Positions 6,952 to 13,507 of a stretch of 13,507 nucleotides of DNA are shown here, in pieces. How positions within the stretch are numbered: the stretch's first letter is position 1; each line of letters starts with the position of its first letter. The notes beneath the pieces are model-generated. The model worked only from the letters and a program-made list of their open reading frames with translations, made no database searches and was not told the DNA's origin. The DNA is taken from NCBI GenBank assembly GCA_937982505.1, contig CALJLV010000104.1, forward strand, positions 1 to 13,507. The letters are read 5' to 3'. The stretch is from an uncultured Desulfobacteraceae bacterium. GTDB lineage: Bacteria > Desulfobacterota > Desulfobacteria > Desulfobacterales > UBA2174. The translations under genes and the position numbers were made by a program.

Positions 6952-9363
6952 ATGGAAAAAACGAAAACCGAATCGGGACGGCAGCCGCCGGGGCAGCCCG
7001 GCTGGCGCTGGGCGGTGATGCTGGCGCTGGCGGCGGCCTTCGCCCTGCTGCTGCATCCGCGGCCCTCGCCCACCCGGTTCACCTACCGGCCCGGCGACGT
7101 GGTGCAAAAGGACATCAAGGCCCCCCGGGATTTTTTCATCGAGGACCAGGAGGCCACCGAGGAAAAGCGCCGCCAGGCCTCCGAGGCGGTCAAGACCGTC
7201 TACGACTTCGACAGCGGCCGTCTGCCGACCCTGGCCGCTCAGGTGCGCGGCGCCTTCGCCCTGCTGCGTTCCTCGGTGGAAACCGAGGAACGGGCGCGCC
7301 AGCTCGAGGCGGCCCGGCGCCAGAATCCGGCCCTGGAGGACGCGTCCCCGCCCCTGGCCCCGCGGCCGTCGCTGCACGAACAGATCTGGCTCAAGAAGGA
7401 GGCCTTCGAAAAGGCCCTGGGGATCGCCGTGGGCGACGGCGCCTACAGCATCCTGGAAAAAGAGCGCTTCGCGGTCTTTGTCGAAGAGACCCTGATCCAG
7501 ATTCTGGGCGACATTCTGGACAACGGGGTGGTCAACAACAAGGAAATCCTCCTGCGGGACGTGGACCAGGGCATCGACCTGCGGGACATCGTGACCCGCA
7601 ACGAGCGCACCGTCTATGATCTGAAGCAGTTCTATGGCCATGACCAGGCCAAGACCATGGTGCGGATCGTGGCCGATCCCCTCCTGCGCGAAAGGGACTA
7701 CACCCTGCGCAACCTGGTGGTGGACCTGGCCCAGCGGCTGATCCAGCCCAACATCACCCTCAATCGCAGCGAAACCGCAGAGCGCCGTCGCGGGGCCGCC
7801 GAGGCGGTCAAGCCGGTTCTGTTCCAGATCAAGGCCGGCGAGATGATCCTGCGCGAGGGCGAGAGGGTCACCCCCATGCACCTGCTCAAGCTCAAGGCCT
7901 GCCAGCCCAAGCCCGGGGAGGCCCCCGGCCTGCTGCGCAGCGTCGGCGCCGGACTGCTGCTCTTTTGCCTGCTGGCGGTCCTGGATGCCGTGGGCCTGGG
8001 CCGCAGCCCGATCTTCAGGGACGATCCCCGGCGCCATCGCCTCTTTCTGATGGCGGTCCTGGCCCTCTTCTTCACCCTGGCGCGGGTGACCCTGGCGCTC
8101 GCCGGCGCCCTGGCCCAGCAGCCTCCCTGGGGGTTGAATCCCAGCTCGATCTTCTTCGGCATGCCCATGGCCAGCGCCGCCATGCTGGTCTGCCTCTTCT
8201 TCGGACTGGATCTGGCCCTGGCCCTGGCCATCGTCCTGGCCATGGCCCTGCCCCTGCTGCTGCCCGACCACGGGTACCTGCTGTTCTTCTTTCTGCTCAA
8301 CGGCGCCATGGGGGCCTACTGGGTCCAGCACTGCCGCGAGCGCAAGGCCTTCATCAACGCCGGGGTGCGCCTGGCCCTGTTCAACCTGTTGCTGGCCACG
8401 GCGGTCAACCTTCACGCCGGCACCCTGGATGCCGCCCGTCTGATGGGCGACTGGGTCTTCGCCCTGCTGGGCGGGATCGGCGCCGGCATCGTCACCGCCG
8501 GTCTGACCCCCCTGGTGGAAATGGCCTTCGGCTACACCACCGACATCACCCTGCTGGAACTGGCCAACCTGGATCGGCCCATCCTGCGCCAGCTGATGAT
8601 GGAGGCCCCGGGCACCTACCACCATTCGGTGGTGGTGGGCTCCATGGTGGAGGCCGCCGCGGCCGACATCGGGGCCAATCCCCTGCTGGGCAAGGTCTGC
8701 GGCTACTACCACGACATCGGCAAGATCAAAAAGCCGCTCTACTTCATCGAAAACCAGCGCGGCGGCAAGAATCCCCACGACAAGCTGGCCCCTTCCATGT
8801 CCAAGCGCATCCTGGTGGCCCATGTCAAAGACGGGATCGACATCGCCCGGCAGCACAAGCTGGGCCAGGCCATCACCGACGCCATCCGCCAGCACCACGG
8901 CACCAGCCTCATCGCCTTTTTCTTCGAGAAGGCCCGCCAGGCCCATGGGGAAACCGGCGTCAACCCCGACGACTTCCGCTACCCCGGCCCCCGCCCCCAG
9001 ACCCGCGAGGCCGGCCTGGTGATGCTCGCCGATGTGGTCGAAGCCGCTTCGCGCACGCTGGAAAACCCCACCCCGGCGAGGATCAAGGGGCTGGTGCAGA
9101 ACCTGATCAACAAGATCTTTTCCGACGGCCAGTTGGACGAATGTGAACTGACCCTGAAAGATCTTCACAGCATCGCCAAGAGTTTCAACAAGATCCTCTA
9201 CGGGATCCACCACCATCGGATCGAGTACCCCGAACGCTCGGCAACCAACGGAAAGACGAAAAATGGCCGTTCTGATCGACAACCGCCAGAACCTTCTGCC
9301 GATCTCGATTCCAGGCCTCCAGCGCCGGGCCCAGGTCATCTTAAACGCCTTGGCATGTCCTGA
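6952..9363 (+). CDS. pgpH: 7TM-HD phosphohydrolase, PgpH type (probable cyclic-di-AMP phosphodiesterase)
   Basis: PgpH proteins are inner-membrane receptors whose cytosolic HD domain hydrolyses cyclic-di-AMP. The 803-residue sequence follows the family plan: an N-terminal transmembrane helix (about 18-35), a large extracytoplasmic 7TMR-HDED domain (about 42-325), a block of membrane helices (about 330-530), then the HD domain. Metal-site signatures are YHHS (556-559), YYHDIGK (585-591, HD pair H587-D588), QHHGT (647-651) and LADVVEAASR (692-701). The family usually ends soon after the segment seen here as HHHRIEYP (753-760). This protein continues for 43 residues of Pro/Arg/Ser-rich sequence, of which the last 33 are encoded inside ybeY in another frame. 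Catalytic activity is inferred from intact motifs. No cyclase for c-di-AMP lies in the window. GAGG at 6937-6940 is a weak ribosome-binding site for the ATG. Confidence 0.92.
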   Translation: MEKTKTESGRQPPGQPGWRWAVMLALAAAFALLLHPRPSPTRFTYRPGDVVQKDIKAPRDFFIEDQEATEEKRRQASEAVKTVYDFDSGRLPTLAAQVRGAFALLRSSVETEERARQLEAARRQNPALEDASPPLAPRPSLHEQIWLKKEAFEKALGIAVGDGAYSILEKERFAVFVEETLIQILGDILDNGVVNNKEILLRDVDQGIDLRDIVTRNERTVYDLKQFYGHDQAKTMVRIVADPLLRERDYTLRNLVVDLAQRLIQPNITLNRSETAERRRGAAEAVKPVLFQIKAGEMILREGERVTPMHLLKLKACQPKPGEAPGLLRSVGAGLLLFCLLAVLDAVGLGRSPIFRDDPRRHRLFLMAVLALFFTLARVTLALAGALAQQPPWGLNPSSIFFGMPMASAAMLVCLFFGLDLALALAIVLAMALPLLLPDHGYLLFFFLLNGAMGAYWVQHCRERKAFINAGVRLALFNLLLATAVNLHAGTLDAARLMGDWVFALLGGIGAGIVTAGLTPLVEMAFGYTTDITLLELANLDRPILRQLMMEAPGTYHHSVVVGSMVEAAAADIGANPLLGKVCGYYHDIGKIKKPLYFIENQRGGKNPHDKLAPSMSKRILVAHVKDGIDIARQHKLGQAITDAIRQHHGTSLIAFFFEKARQAHGETGVNPDDFRYPGPRPQTREAGLVMLADVVEAASRTLENPTPARIKGLVQNLINKIFSDGQLDECELTLKDLHSIAKSFNKILYGIHHHRIEYPERSATNGKTKNGRSDRQPPEPSADLDSRPPAPGPGHLKRLGMS

Positions 9364-9733
9364 GGGCGAGTTGTCGGTGGTCGTCGTCGATGACGCCGCC
9401 ATCGCCGCCATCAACCGGCAGTACCTGGACCGCAGCGGGCCCACCAACGTCATCAGCTTCTCCATGCGCGAGGGGGCCTTCGGTGAACTCCACCCCGAAC
9501 TGCTGGGCGATGTGGTCATCAGCGCCGAAACGGCCCGCCGGGAGGCCGGGGCGGCCGCCATGCCCGTCGGCCGGCGCCTGGACCAGCTGCTGGTCCACGG
9601 CATCCTGCACCTGTTCGGCTACGACCACGAAACCCCCGAGGCCGACGCCGCCGCCATGGAGGCCAAGAGCCGGGAGCTCATGAACTGCATCGAGGGGCTG
9701 GAAGCCGAGGCCTCCGGCGACGAACCGGAGTAA
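9263..9733 (+). CDS. ybeY: Endoribonuclease YbeY (rRNA maturation factor)
   Basis: YbeY is a zinc-dependent single-strand endoribonuclease needed for 16S rRNA 3'-end processing and 70S quality control. The 156-residue length is normal. The zinc motif HGILHLFGYDH (112-122) supplies H112, H116 and H122. The conserved DRSGPTNVISF segment (56-66, usually D-x-P-T-D-V-L-S-F) is present, with N in place of the common second D. The ATG at 9263 lies 98 bases before the pgpH stop codon, so the first 33 codons overlap the pgpH 3' end in a different frame. The upstream GGAAAG is only a modest ribosome-binding site, suggesting initiation partly by ribosomes arriving from pgpH. Later in-frame starts would remove the first conserved strand. 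The assignment is secure; the start is slightly less so. Confidence 0.94.
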   Translation: MAVLIDNRQNLLPISIPGLQRRAQVILNALACPEGELSVVVVDDAAIAAINRQYLDRSGPTNVISFSMREGAFGELHPELLGDVVISAETARREAGAAAMPVGRRLDQLLVHGILHLFGYDHETPEADAAAMEAKSRELMNCIEGLEAEASGDEPE

Positions 9734-9748
9734 AGGAGACATTCCGCC

Positions 9749-11338
9749 ATGCAACTGGTCACCGCCGCCCAGATGCAGGCCATGGACCGGGCCACCATCG
9801 CCGACTTCGGCCTGCCCGGGCGCGTCTTGATGGAAAACGCCGGCCGCGGCGTCGTCCAGGCCCTGCTGCAAACCTGGGGGGAGCCTGCCGCGACCCCCAT
9901 CGGGATCGCCGCCGGTAGGGGCAACAACGGGGGGGACGGATTCGTCGTGGCCCGCTACCTGGCCCAGCGCGGCCACGCCGTGGTCGTCTTTCTGCTCTCG
10001 GTCCGGGACCGGGTCGGCGGGGATGCGGCCGCCAACCTGGCCCTCCTCGACCCCTTGGGGGTCCCGGTGCGGCAAGTGCCCGACGCGGCGGCCTTCGCCC
10101 GCCACGAAGCGGAAATGCGCCATTGCCGGTTCTGGGTCGACGCCATCTTCGGCACCGGGCTCAACGCCGAGGTGGGCGGCGTCCAGGCGGCCATGATCGA
10201 TCTGATCAACGCCGCCGGCCGGCCGGTCCTGGCCGTGGACATCGCCTCGGGCCTGGAGGCCGACACCGGCCGGGTCCTAGGCCGGGCGGTGCGGGCCGAC
10301 CTGACCGTCACCTTCGCCCGTGCCAAGATCGGCCACTGGATGCATCCCGGAGCCGCCCTCACCGGCCGGCTCTTCGTGGCAGACATCGGGATCCCGGCCC
10401 CGGTGGCCGGCGCCGTCCACGCCCCCCAGCACCTCATCGACGCGGACCTGGCCCGCCGCGATCTGCCGGTTCGGCCCGCCGACGCCCACAAGGGCACCAC
10501 CGGCCATCTGCTCGTGGCGGCCGGGTCCACCGGCAAGATCGGCGCGGCCGTCATGACCGCCGCCGCCGCCATGCGCAGCGGCGCCGGCCTGGTGACCCTG
10601 GCGGTTCCGGCCGCCAGCCTGACCGTGGCCGCCGGCCTGGTGCGCGAAGTGATGACCGCGCCGTTGGCCGACACCCCGGCCGGAGCCCTGGATCTGGCGG
10701 CCCTGCCGGCCCTCGAACGGTTGTATGACGCCAAAGGCTGCCTGGCCCTGGGGCCCGGCCTGGGCACGGCCGAGGAGACGGCCCGGCTGGTCCAGGCCGT
10801 GGTGCGGCACTGCCCCCTGCCCATGGTGCTGGACGCCGACGCCCTGAACATCCTGGCCCGCACGCCCCGGCTGCTGTCCCAGGCCCGGGGGCCGCTGATC
10901 CTCACCCCCCATCCGGGGGAGATGGCCCGTTTGACGGGCGCCGCCACCGCGGCGATCCAGGCCGACCGGGTCGGTGCAGCCCGCGCCGGGGCCCAGTCCC
11001 ACGGGGTCTGGGTGGTGCTCAAGGGCGCCGGCACCGTGGTGGCCGCGCCCGACGGCCGGATCTGGATCAATGCCAGCGGCAATGCCGGCATGGCCGGCGG
11101 CGGCATGGGGGATGTGCTCACCGGACTCATCGCCGGCTTCGTGACCCAGCAGCTTTCGCCCGGGGCCGCGGCCCGCCTGGCGGTCTTCGTCCACGGGGCC
11201 GCCGCCGACCGTCTGGCGGTCCGGCTCGGCCCCCAGGGATACCTGGCCACGGAAGTGATGGGAACCGTACCCGAGATTTTGCGCGACCTGGCGGCCGGCG
11301 GCGGTTTTACCCCTCCCGCCACGCAGGTGCCCTTCTGA
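9749..11338 (+). CDS. nnr: Bifunctional NAD(P)H-hydrate repair enzyme (epimerase + ADP-dependent dehydratase)
   Basis: Nnr repairs hydrated NADH/NADPH: the N-terminal YjeF domain epimerises R- and S-NAD(P)HX, and the C-terminal domain dehydrates S-NAD(P)HX using ADP. The 529-residue fusion is the usual bacterial form. The N-domain (about 1-225) shows GRGNNGGDGFVVAR (56-69) and DAIFGTGL (131-138). The C-domain (about 245-515) shows HKGTTGHLLV (248-257), LGPGLGT (334-340), LDADALN (361-367), TPHPGE (386-391) and the nucleotide/catalytic loop NASGNAGMAGGGMGDVLTG (441-459), with the expected aspartate D455. AAGGAG at 9733-9738, 10 bases before the ATG, supports the start. The gene begins 15 bases after ybeY, and its TGA overlaps the tsaE ATG (TGATG). 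Confidence 0.96.
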   Translation: MQLVTAAQMQAMDRATIADFGLPGRVLMENAGRGVVQALLQTWGEPAATPIGIAAGRGNNGGDGFVVARYLAQRGHAVVVFLLSVRDRVGGDAAANLALLDPLGVPVRQVPDAAAFARHEAEMRHCRFWVDAIFGTGLNAEVGGVQAAMIDLINAAGRPVLAVDIASGLEADTGRVLGRAVRADLTVTFARAKIGHWMHPGAALTGRLFVADIGIPAPVAGAVHAPQHLIDADLARRDLPVRPADAHKGTTGHLLVAAGSTGKIGAAVMTAAAAMRSGAGLVTLAVPAASLTVAAGLVREVMTAPLADTPAGALDLAALPALERLYDAKGCLALGPGLGTAEETARLVQAVVRHCPLPMVLDADALNILARTPRLLSQARGPLILTPHPGEMARLTGAATAAIQADRVGAARAGAQSHGVWVVLKGAGTVVAAPDGRIWINASGNAGMAGGGMGDVLTGLIAGFVTQQLSPGAAARLAVFVHGAAADRLAVRLGPQGYLATEVMGTVPEILRDLAAGGGFTPPATQVPF

Positions 11339-11823
11339 TGGCGCCGGCCCCCATTGTTCTGTCGTGCGCGTCGCCCGCGGCCACCGGCGACCTGGCCCGC
11401 CGCCTGGGCCGGCTGGCCCCCGCCGGGCTGGTGATCGCGCTCCGCGGCACCCTGGGCAGCGGCAAAACCGCCTTCGTGCAGGGGCTGGCCTCGGGCCTGG
11501 AGGTGCCCGCCGCCTGTCCGGTCACCAGCCCCACCTTCACCCTGCTCCACCGCTATCCGGGGCGCCTTTTCCTCTACCATGCGGATCTTTACCGCCTGGG
11601 GCGGAATGCCGACCTGGAATCCATCGGTCTTTTGGACGGCATGGAGGACGGGGTCATGGCCATCGAATGGGCTGATCTGGCCCCGGCCGGCCTGCCCGAA
11701 GCCCGTCTGGAGATTCACCTGGAGATCGTCTCGGATTCAGAGCGGCGCATCACCTTCAGGGCGTATGGACTTGGGCCGGAGAATCTGTTAAGACAGCTCG
11801 CCGAATCCGTGGAGCCCCATTGA
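11338..11823 (+). CDS. tsaE: tRNA threonylcarbamoyladenosine biosynthesis ATPase TsaE
   Basis: TsaE (YjeE) is the ATPase that, with TsaB and TsaD, installs N6-threonylcarbamoyl on A37 of ANN-decoding tRNAs. The 161-residue protein carries Walker A GTLGSGKT (37-44), the switch-like SPTFTL (64-69), HADLYRL (81-87) and an IEW motif (109-111), all diagnostic. The ATG overlaps the nnr stop as TGATG, giving translational coupling; nnr-tsaE adjacency is common and was the basis of the old YjeF/YjeE pairing. tsaB and tsaD are not in the window. The next gene, lysC, follows after 31 bases. Confidence 0.95.
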   Translation: MAPAPIVLSCASPAATGDLARRLGRLAPAGLVIALRGTLGSGKTAFVQGLASGLEVPAACPVTSPTFTLLHRYPGRLFLYHADLYRLGRNADLESIGLLDGMEDGVMAIEWADLAPAGLPEARLEIHLEIVSDSERRITFRAYGLGPENLLRQLAESVEPH

Positions 11824-11854
11824 ACCATCCCCTTCAAACGGCCAAGGAGTCCAA

Positions 11855-13072
11855 ATGGCGCTGATCGTGCAGAAATTCGGCGGCACCTCGGTGGGAGATC
11901 TGGAACGCATCACCAACGTGGCCCGCCGCGTCAGCCGGGCCTACGACCAGGGCAACGACATGGTGGTGGTGGTGTCGGCCATGGCCGGAGTCACCGACAG
12001 CCTGATCCAGATGGCCCGCAAGGTCCACCCGGAGCCGGACAAGCGGGAACTGGACGTCCTGCTGGCCACCGGCGAACAGACCACCGCGTCCCTGCTGGCC
12101 ATGACCCTCAAGGCCATGGGGCGGCCGGCGGTCTCCATGCTCGGCCACCAGGCCGAAGTGCTCACCGACACCGATTTCGGCAACGCCCGGATCATCGAGA
12201 TCCGCGCCCAACGCGTCAAGGATCATCTGGCCAAGCGGCGCATCGTGGTGGTGGCCGGATTCCAAGGAGCGGACACCGCCGGCGACATCACCACCCTGGG
12301 CCGGGGCGGCTCGGACACCTCGGCGGTGGCCATCGCCGCGGCCCTGCAGGCCGATGTCTGCGAAATCTACACCGACGTGGACGGCATCTACACCGCCGAC
12401 CCCAACATCTGCTCCAAGGCCCGCAAGATCAAGGCCATCTCCTACGACGAGATGCTCAACATGGCCAGCCTGGGGGCCAAGGTGCTGCAGATCCGCTCGG
12501 TGGGCTTCGCCAAGAAGTACAACATCCCCGTACACGTCCGTTCTTCTTTCAGCGAGGAGGAAGGCACGATGGTCGTCCATGAGGACTCCGGTATGGAACA
12601 ACTGGTGGTTTCCGGCGTGACGCAAAACAAGGACGAGGCCCGCATCACCCTCAAGGGGGTGCCCGACCAGCCCGGCGTGGCGGCCAAGATCTTTTCGCCC
12701 GTGGCCGACGCGGGCATCGTCGTGGACATGATCATCCAGAACACCCGCGCCAGCGGCAAGACCGATCTGACCTTCACCGTGCCCAAGGCCGATTTCAGGC
12801 GGGCCATGGAGATCGAGAAGAAGATCGCCGAGGAGATCGGCGCCGAAAACGTCTTCGGGGATGCCAACATCGCCAAGGTCTCGGTGGTGGGCGTGGGCAT
12901 GAAGAACCACAGCGGGGTGGCCTCGGTGATGTTCAACACCTTGGCCCGCGAGAACATCAACATCATGATGATCAGCACCTCGGAGATCCGCATCTCGTGC
13001 ATCATCGAGGAGAAATACACCGAGCTGGCGGTGCGGGTGCTGCACACGGCCTTCGGCCTGGACGCCGATTGA
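11855..13072 (+). CDS. lysC: Aspartate kinase (aspartokinase, monofunctional, with ACT regulatory domains)
   Basis: LysC phosphorylates aspartate to aspartyl-4-phosphate, the entry step to lysine, threonine, methionine and diaminopimelate. The 405-residue length fits the lysine/threonine-inhibited monofunctional class. The kinase domain (about 2-235) shows VQKFGGTSVG (5-14), VVSAMAGVTDSL (39-50), RGGSDTSAVA (150-159) and YTDVDGIYTADP (172-183). Two ACT-type segments follow (about 264-330 and 343-400) and would bind the feedback inhibitor. AAGGAG at 11844-11849, 5 bases before the ATG, fixes the start. Inside the gene, AGGAGG at 12555-12560 precedes an in-frame ATG (M239) by 8 bases, so a separate ACT-only beta subunit is possible. 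No homoserine dehydrogenase is fused. Confidence 0.97.
   Translation: MALIVQKFGGTSVGDLERITNVARRVSRAYDQGNDMVVVVSAMAGVTDSLIQMARKVHPEPDKRELDVLLATGEQTTASLLAMTLKAMGRPAVSMLGHQAEVLTDTDFGNARIIEIRAQRVKDHLAKRRIVVVAGFQGADTAGDITTLGRGGSDTSAVAIAAALQADVCEIYTDVDGIYTADPNICSKARKIKAISYDEMLNMASLGAKVLQIRSVGFAKKYNIPVHVRSSFSEEEGTMVVHEDSGMEQLVVSGVTQNKDEARITLKGVPDQPGVAAKIFSPVADAGIVVDMIIQNTRASGKTDLTFTVPKADFRRAMEIEKKIAEEIGAENVFGDANIAKVSVVGVGMKNHSGVASVMFNTLARENINIMMISTSEIRISCIIEEKYTELAVRVLHTAFGLDAD
12555..12571 (+). promoter_or_regulatory. Internal Shine-Dalgarno and in-frame ATG inside lysC (possible beta-subunit start)
   Basis: A full-consensus AGGAGG (12555-12560) is followed after 8 bases by an in-frame ATG (12569, codon 239). 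A second in-frame ATG (12593, codon 247) has GAGG 8 bases upstream (12581-12584). Initiation at codon 239 would yield a 167-residue protein with only the ACT regulatory region. Bacillus subtilis and Corynebacterium lysC are known to make such in-frame beta subunits at the equivalent place. Whether it happens here is inference. Confidence 0.45.
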
Positions 13073-13077
13073 AGGCG

Positions 13078-13173
13078 GTGAAGGGGTTTTCTCCGGATCA
13101 ACAGCGGGTGGTGCTGCTCCTGGCCGGGATCCTGGCCCTCCTGTGCCTCTACCGCTGGCTGACCCTGCCGTGA
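13078..13173 (+). CDS. Possible 31-residue single-pass membrane peptide (unrecognised)
   Basis: I do not recognise this ORF. From a GTG at 13078 it encodes 31 residues: a short polar N-terminus with K2 and R10, then one hydrophobic segment of about 14-19 residues (from V11) followed by YRWLTLP. An in-frame TTG at 13069 overlaps the lysC stop as TTGA and would add three residues including another lysine. A shorter GTG start also exists at 13108. No clear ribosome-binding site is well spaced for any of them, so coupling to lysC would be needed. It fills nearly all the space between lysC and the convergent pyrF. It could be a genuine small membrane protein, the signal-anchor remnant of a longer exported protein, or chance in GC-rich DNA. 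Confidence 0.33.
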   Translation: MKGFSPDQQRVVLLLAGILALLCLYRWLTLP

Positions 13174-13189
13174 ATCTTCGCGGGGGGCG

Positions 13190-13464
13190 TCAGAGGGCCT
13201 GGGCGATCTGCCGGGCGATGGCTTCGGCGGCCCGCCGCGGATCGGCGGCGTCGCGGATGGGGCGGCCGATCACCAGGTAGTCGGCCCCCCGGGCGATGGC
13301 CTGGGCCGGGGTGGCCACCCGCCGCTGGTCGTCGTTGCCGGCGGCGGGACCGGCGGGACGGATCCCCGGCACCATGGTCAGCAGACGCCGGCCAAAACGG
13401 CCTTTGAGGGCGTCGAGTTCCTGGCCCGAACAGACCACCCCGGCGCAGCCGGCGGCCTCGGCCA
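13190..13464 (-). CDS. pyrF: Orotidine 5'-phosphate decarboxylase, C-terminal part, cut by adapter
   Basis: PyrF decarboxylates orotidine 5'-phosphate to UMP, the last step of de novo pyrimidine synthesis. About 91 C-terminal residues are present of a usual 230-240. Diagnostic segments are GVVCSGQEL (usually GVVCSPxE), the phosphate-gripping TMVPGIRPAG followed by a DDQRRVATPAQAI stretch, and GADYLVIGRPI with the terminal phosphate-binding Arg. The catalytic D-x-K-x-x-D region lies beyond the cut. The stop (TGA) is at 13192-13190, 16 bases from the end of the possible small ORF, so the gene converges on the lysC unit. The upstream limit at 13464 is where adapter begins and is not a biological end. 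Confidence 0.94.
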
Positions 13465-13507
13465 AGATCGGAAGAGCGTCGTGTAGGGAAAGAGTGTAGA
13501 TCTCGGT
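13465..13507 (-). other. Illumina TruSeq universal (read-1) adapter (artefact)
   Basis: From AGATCGGAAGAGCGTCG onward the sequence matches the reverse complement of the TruSeq universal adapter to the last base. Base 13465 is the A of the A-tail junction. It interrupts pyrF mid-codon. Peptides reading into it, such as one ending IGRASCRERV, are adapter translations. Confidence 0.97.

Noticed and set aside
9955..11718. 587-codon minus-strand open frame opposite nnr and tsaE.
   Set aside because: Its product is Ala/Arg/Ser/Pro-rich low-complexity sequence antisense to two recognised enzymes, with no ribosome-binding site or family motif.
11834..13045. 403-codon minus-strand open frame opposite lysC.
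   Set aside because: It is His/Asp/Gly-rich and exactly antisense to a textbook aspartokinase; a codon-bias shadow.
13174..13189. Terminator sought between the lysC unit and convergent pyrF.
   Set aside because: The 16 bases hold a G-run but no inverted repeat or T-tract; nothing supports a terminator here.

Overview
This 13.5 kb window is a single bacterial fragment, GC-rich and densely packed with housekeeping genes. Both ends are not biological: bases 1-45 match the Illumina TruSeq read-2/index adapter, and bases 13465-13507 match the reverse complement of the TruSeq universal (read-1) adapter. Genomic sequence therefore runs from about 46 to 13464, and the gene at each end is cut by adapter rather than by a natural boundary. 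The organism has lipid A/Kdo biosynthesis (WaaA) and a lipoprotein of the LpoA type, so it is Gram-negative. It also carries a PgpH-type 7TM-HD protein next to phoH and ybeY, a lone aspartokinase behind nnr-tsaE, and a roughly 430-residue class II aldolase. Together with the GC-rich codon use, this suggests a Desulfobacterota (former Deltaproteobacteria) member. That is inference from gene content; there is no rRNA in the window.

Layout. (1) 46-2339, minus strand: an LpoA-like lipoprotein followed, with a TGATG stop/start overlap, by the start of waaA (Kdo transferase). (2) 2340-2529: a 190-base divergent promoter region. (3) 2530-4367, plus strand: class II fructose-bisphosphate aldolase and, 2 bases later, a zinc-ribbon Nudix hydrolase. 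(4) 4403-5733, minus strand: cvpA-mazG with an ATGA overlap, converging on the Nudix gene. (5) 5734-5914: a second divergent promoter region containing a perfect 15-base inverted repeat. (6) 5915-13173, plus strand: a long co-directional run of phoH, pgpH, ybeY, nnr, tsaE, lysC and possibly a tiny membrane-peptide ORF. (7) 13190-13464, minus strand: the 3' end of pyrF, convergent. No stretch above 300 bases lacks a gene. I see no tRNA, rRNA, CRISPR array, insertion sequence or phage gene.

How the genes work together: the left block serves the envelope (LPS core start and probable peptidoglycan-synthase activation). The aldolase serves glycolysis/gluconeogenesis. MazG, Nudix and Nnr are nucleotide or cofactor 'house-cleaning' enzymes. 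YbeY and TsaE act on rRNA and tRNA, with PhoH an ATPase usually linked to YbeY. PgpH would hydrolyse c-di-AMP. LysC opens the aspartate-family amino acid pathway and PyrF closes UMP synthesis. I found no obvious new defence or mobile system. The most interesting signals are a strong internal ribosome-binding site in lysC that could make a separate regulatory subunit, a 101-base pgpH/ybeY overlap, and a 31-34 residue membrane-peptide ORF after lysC.
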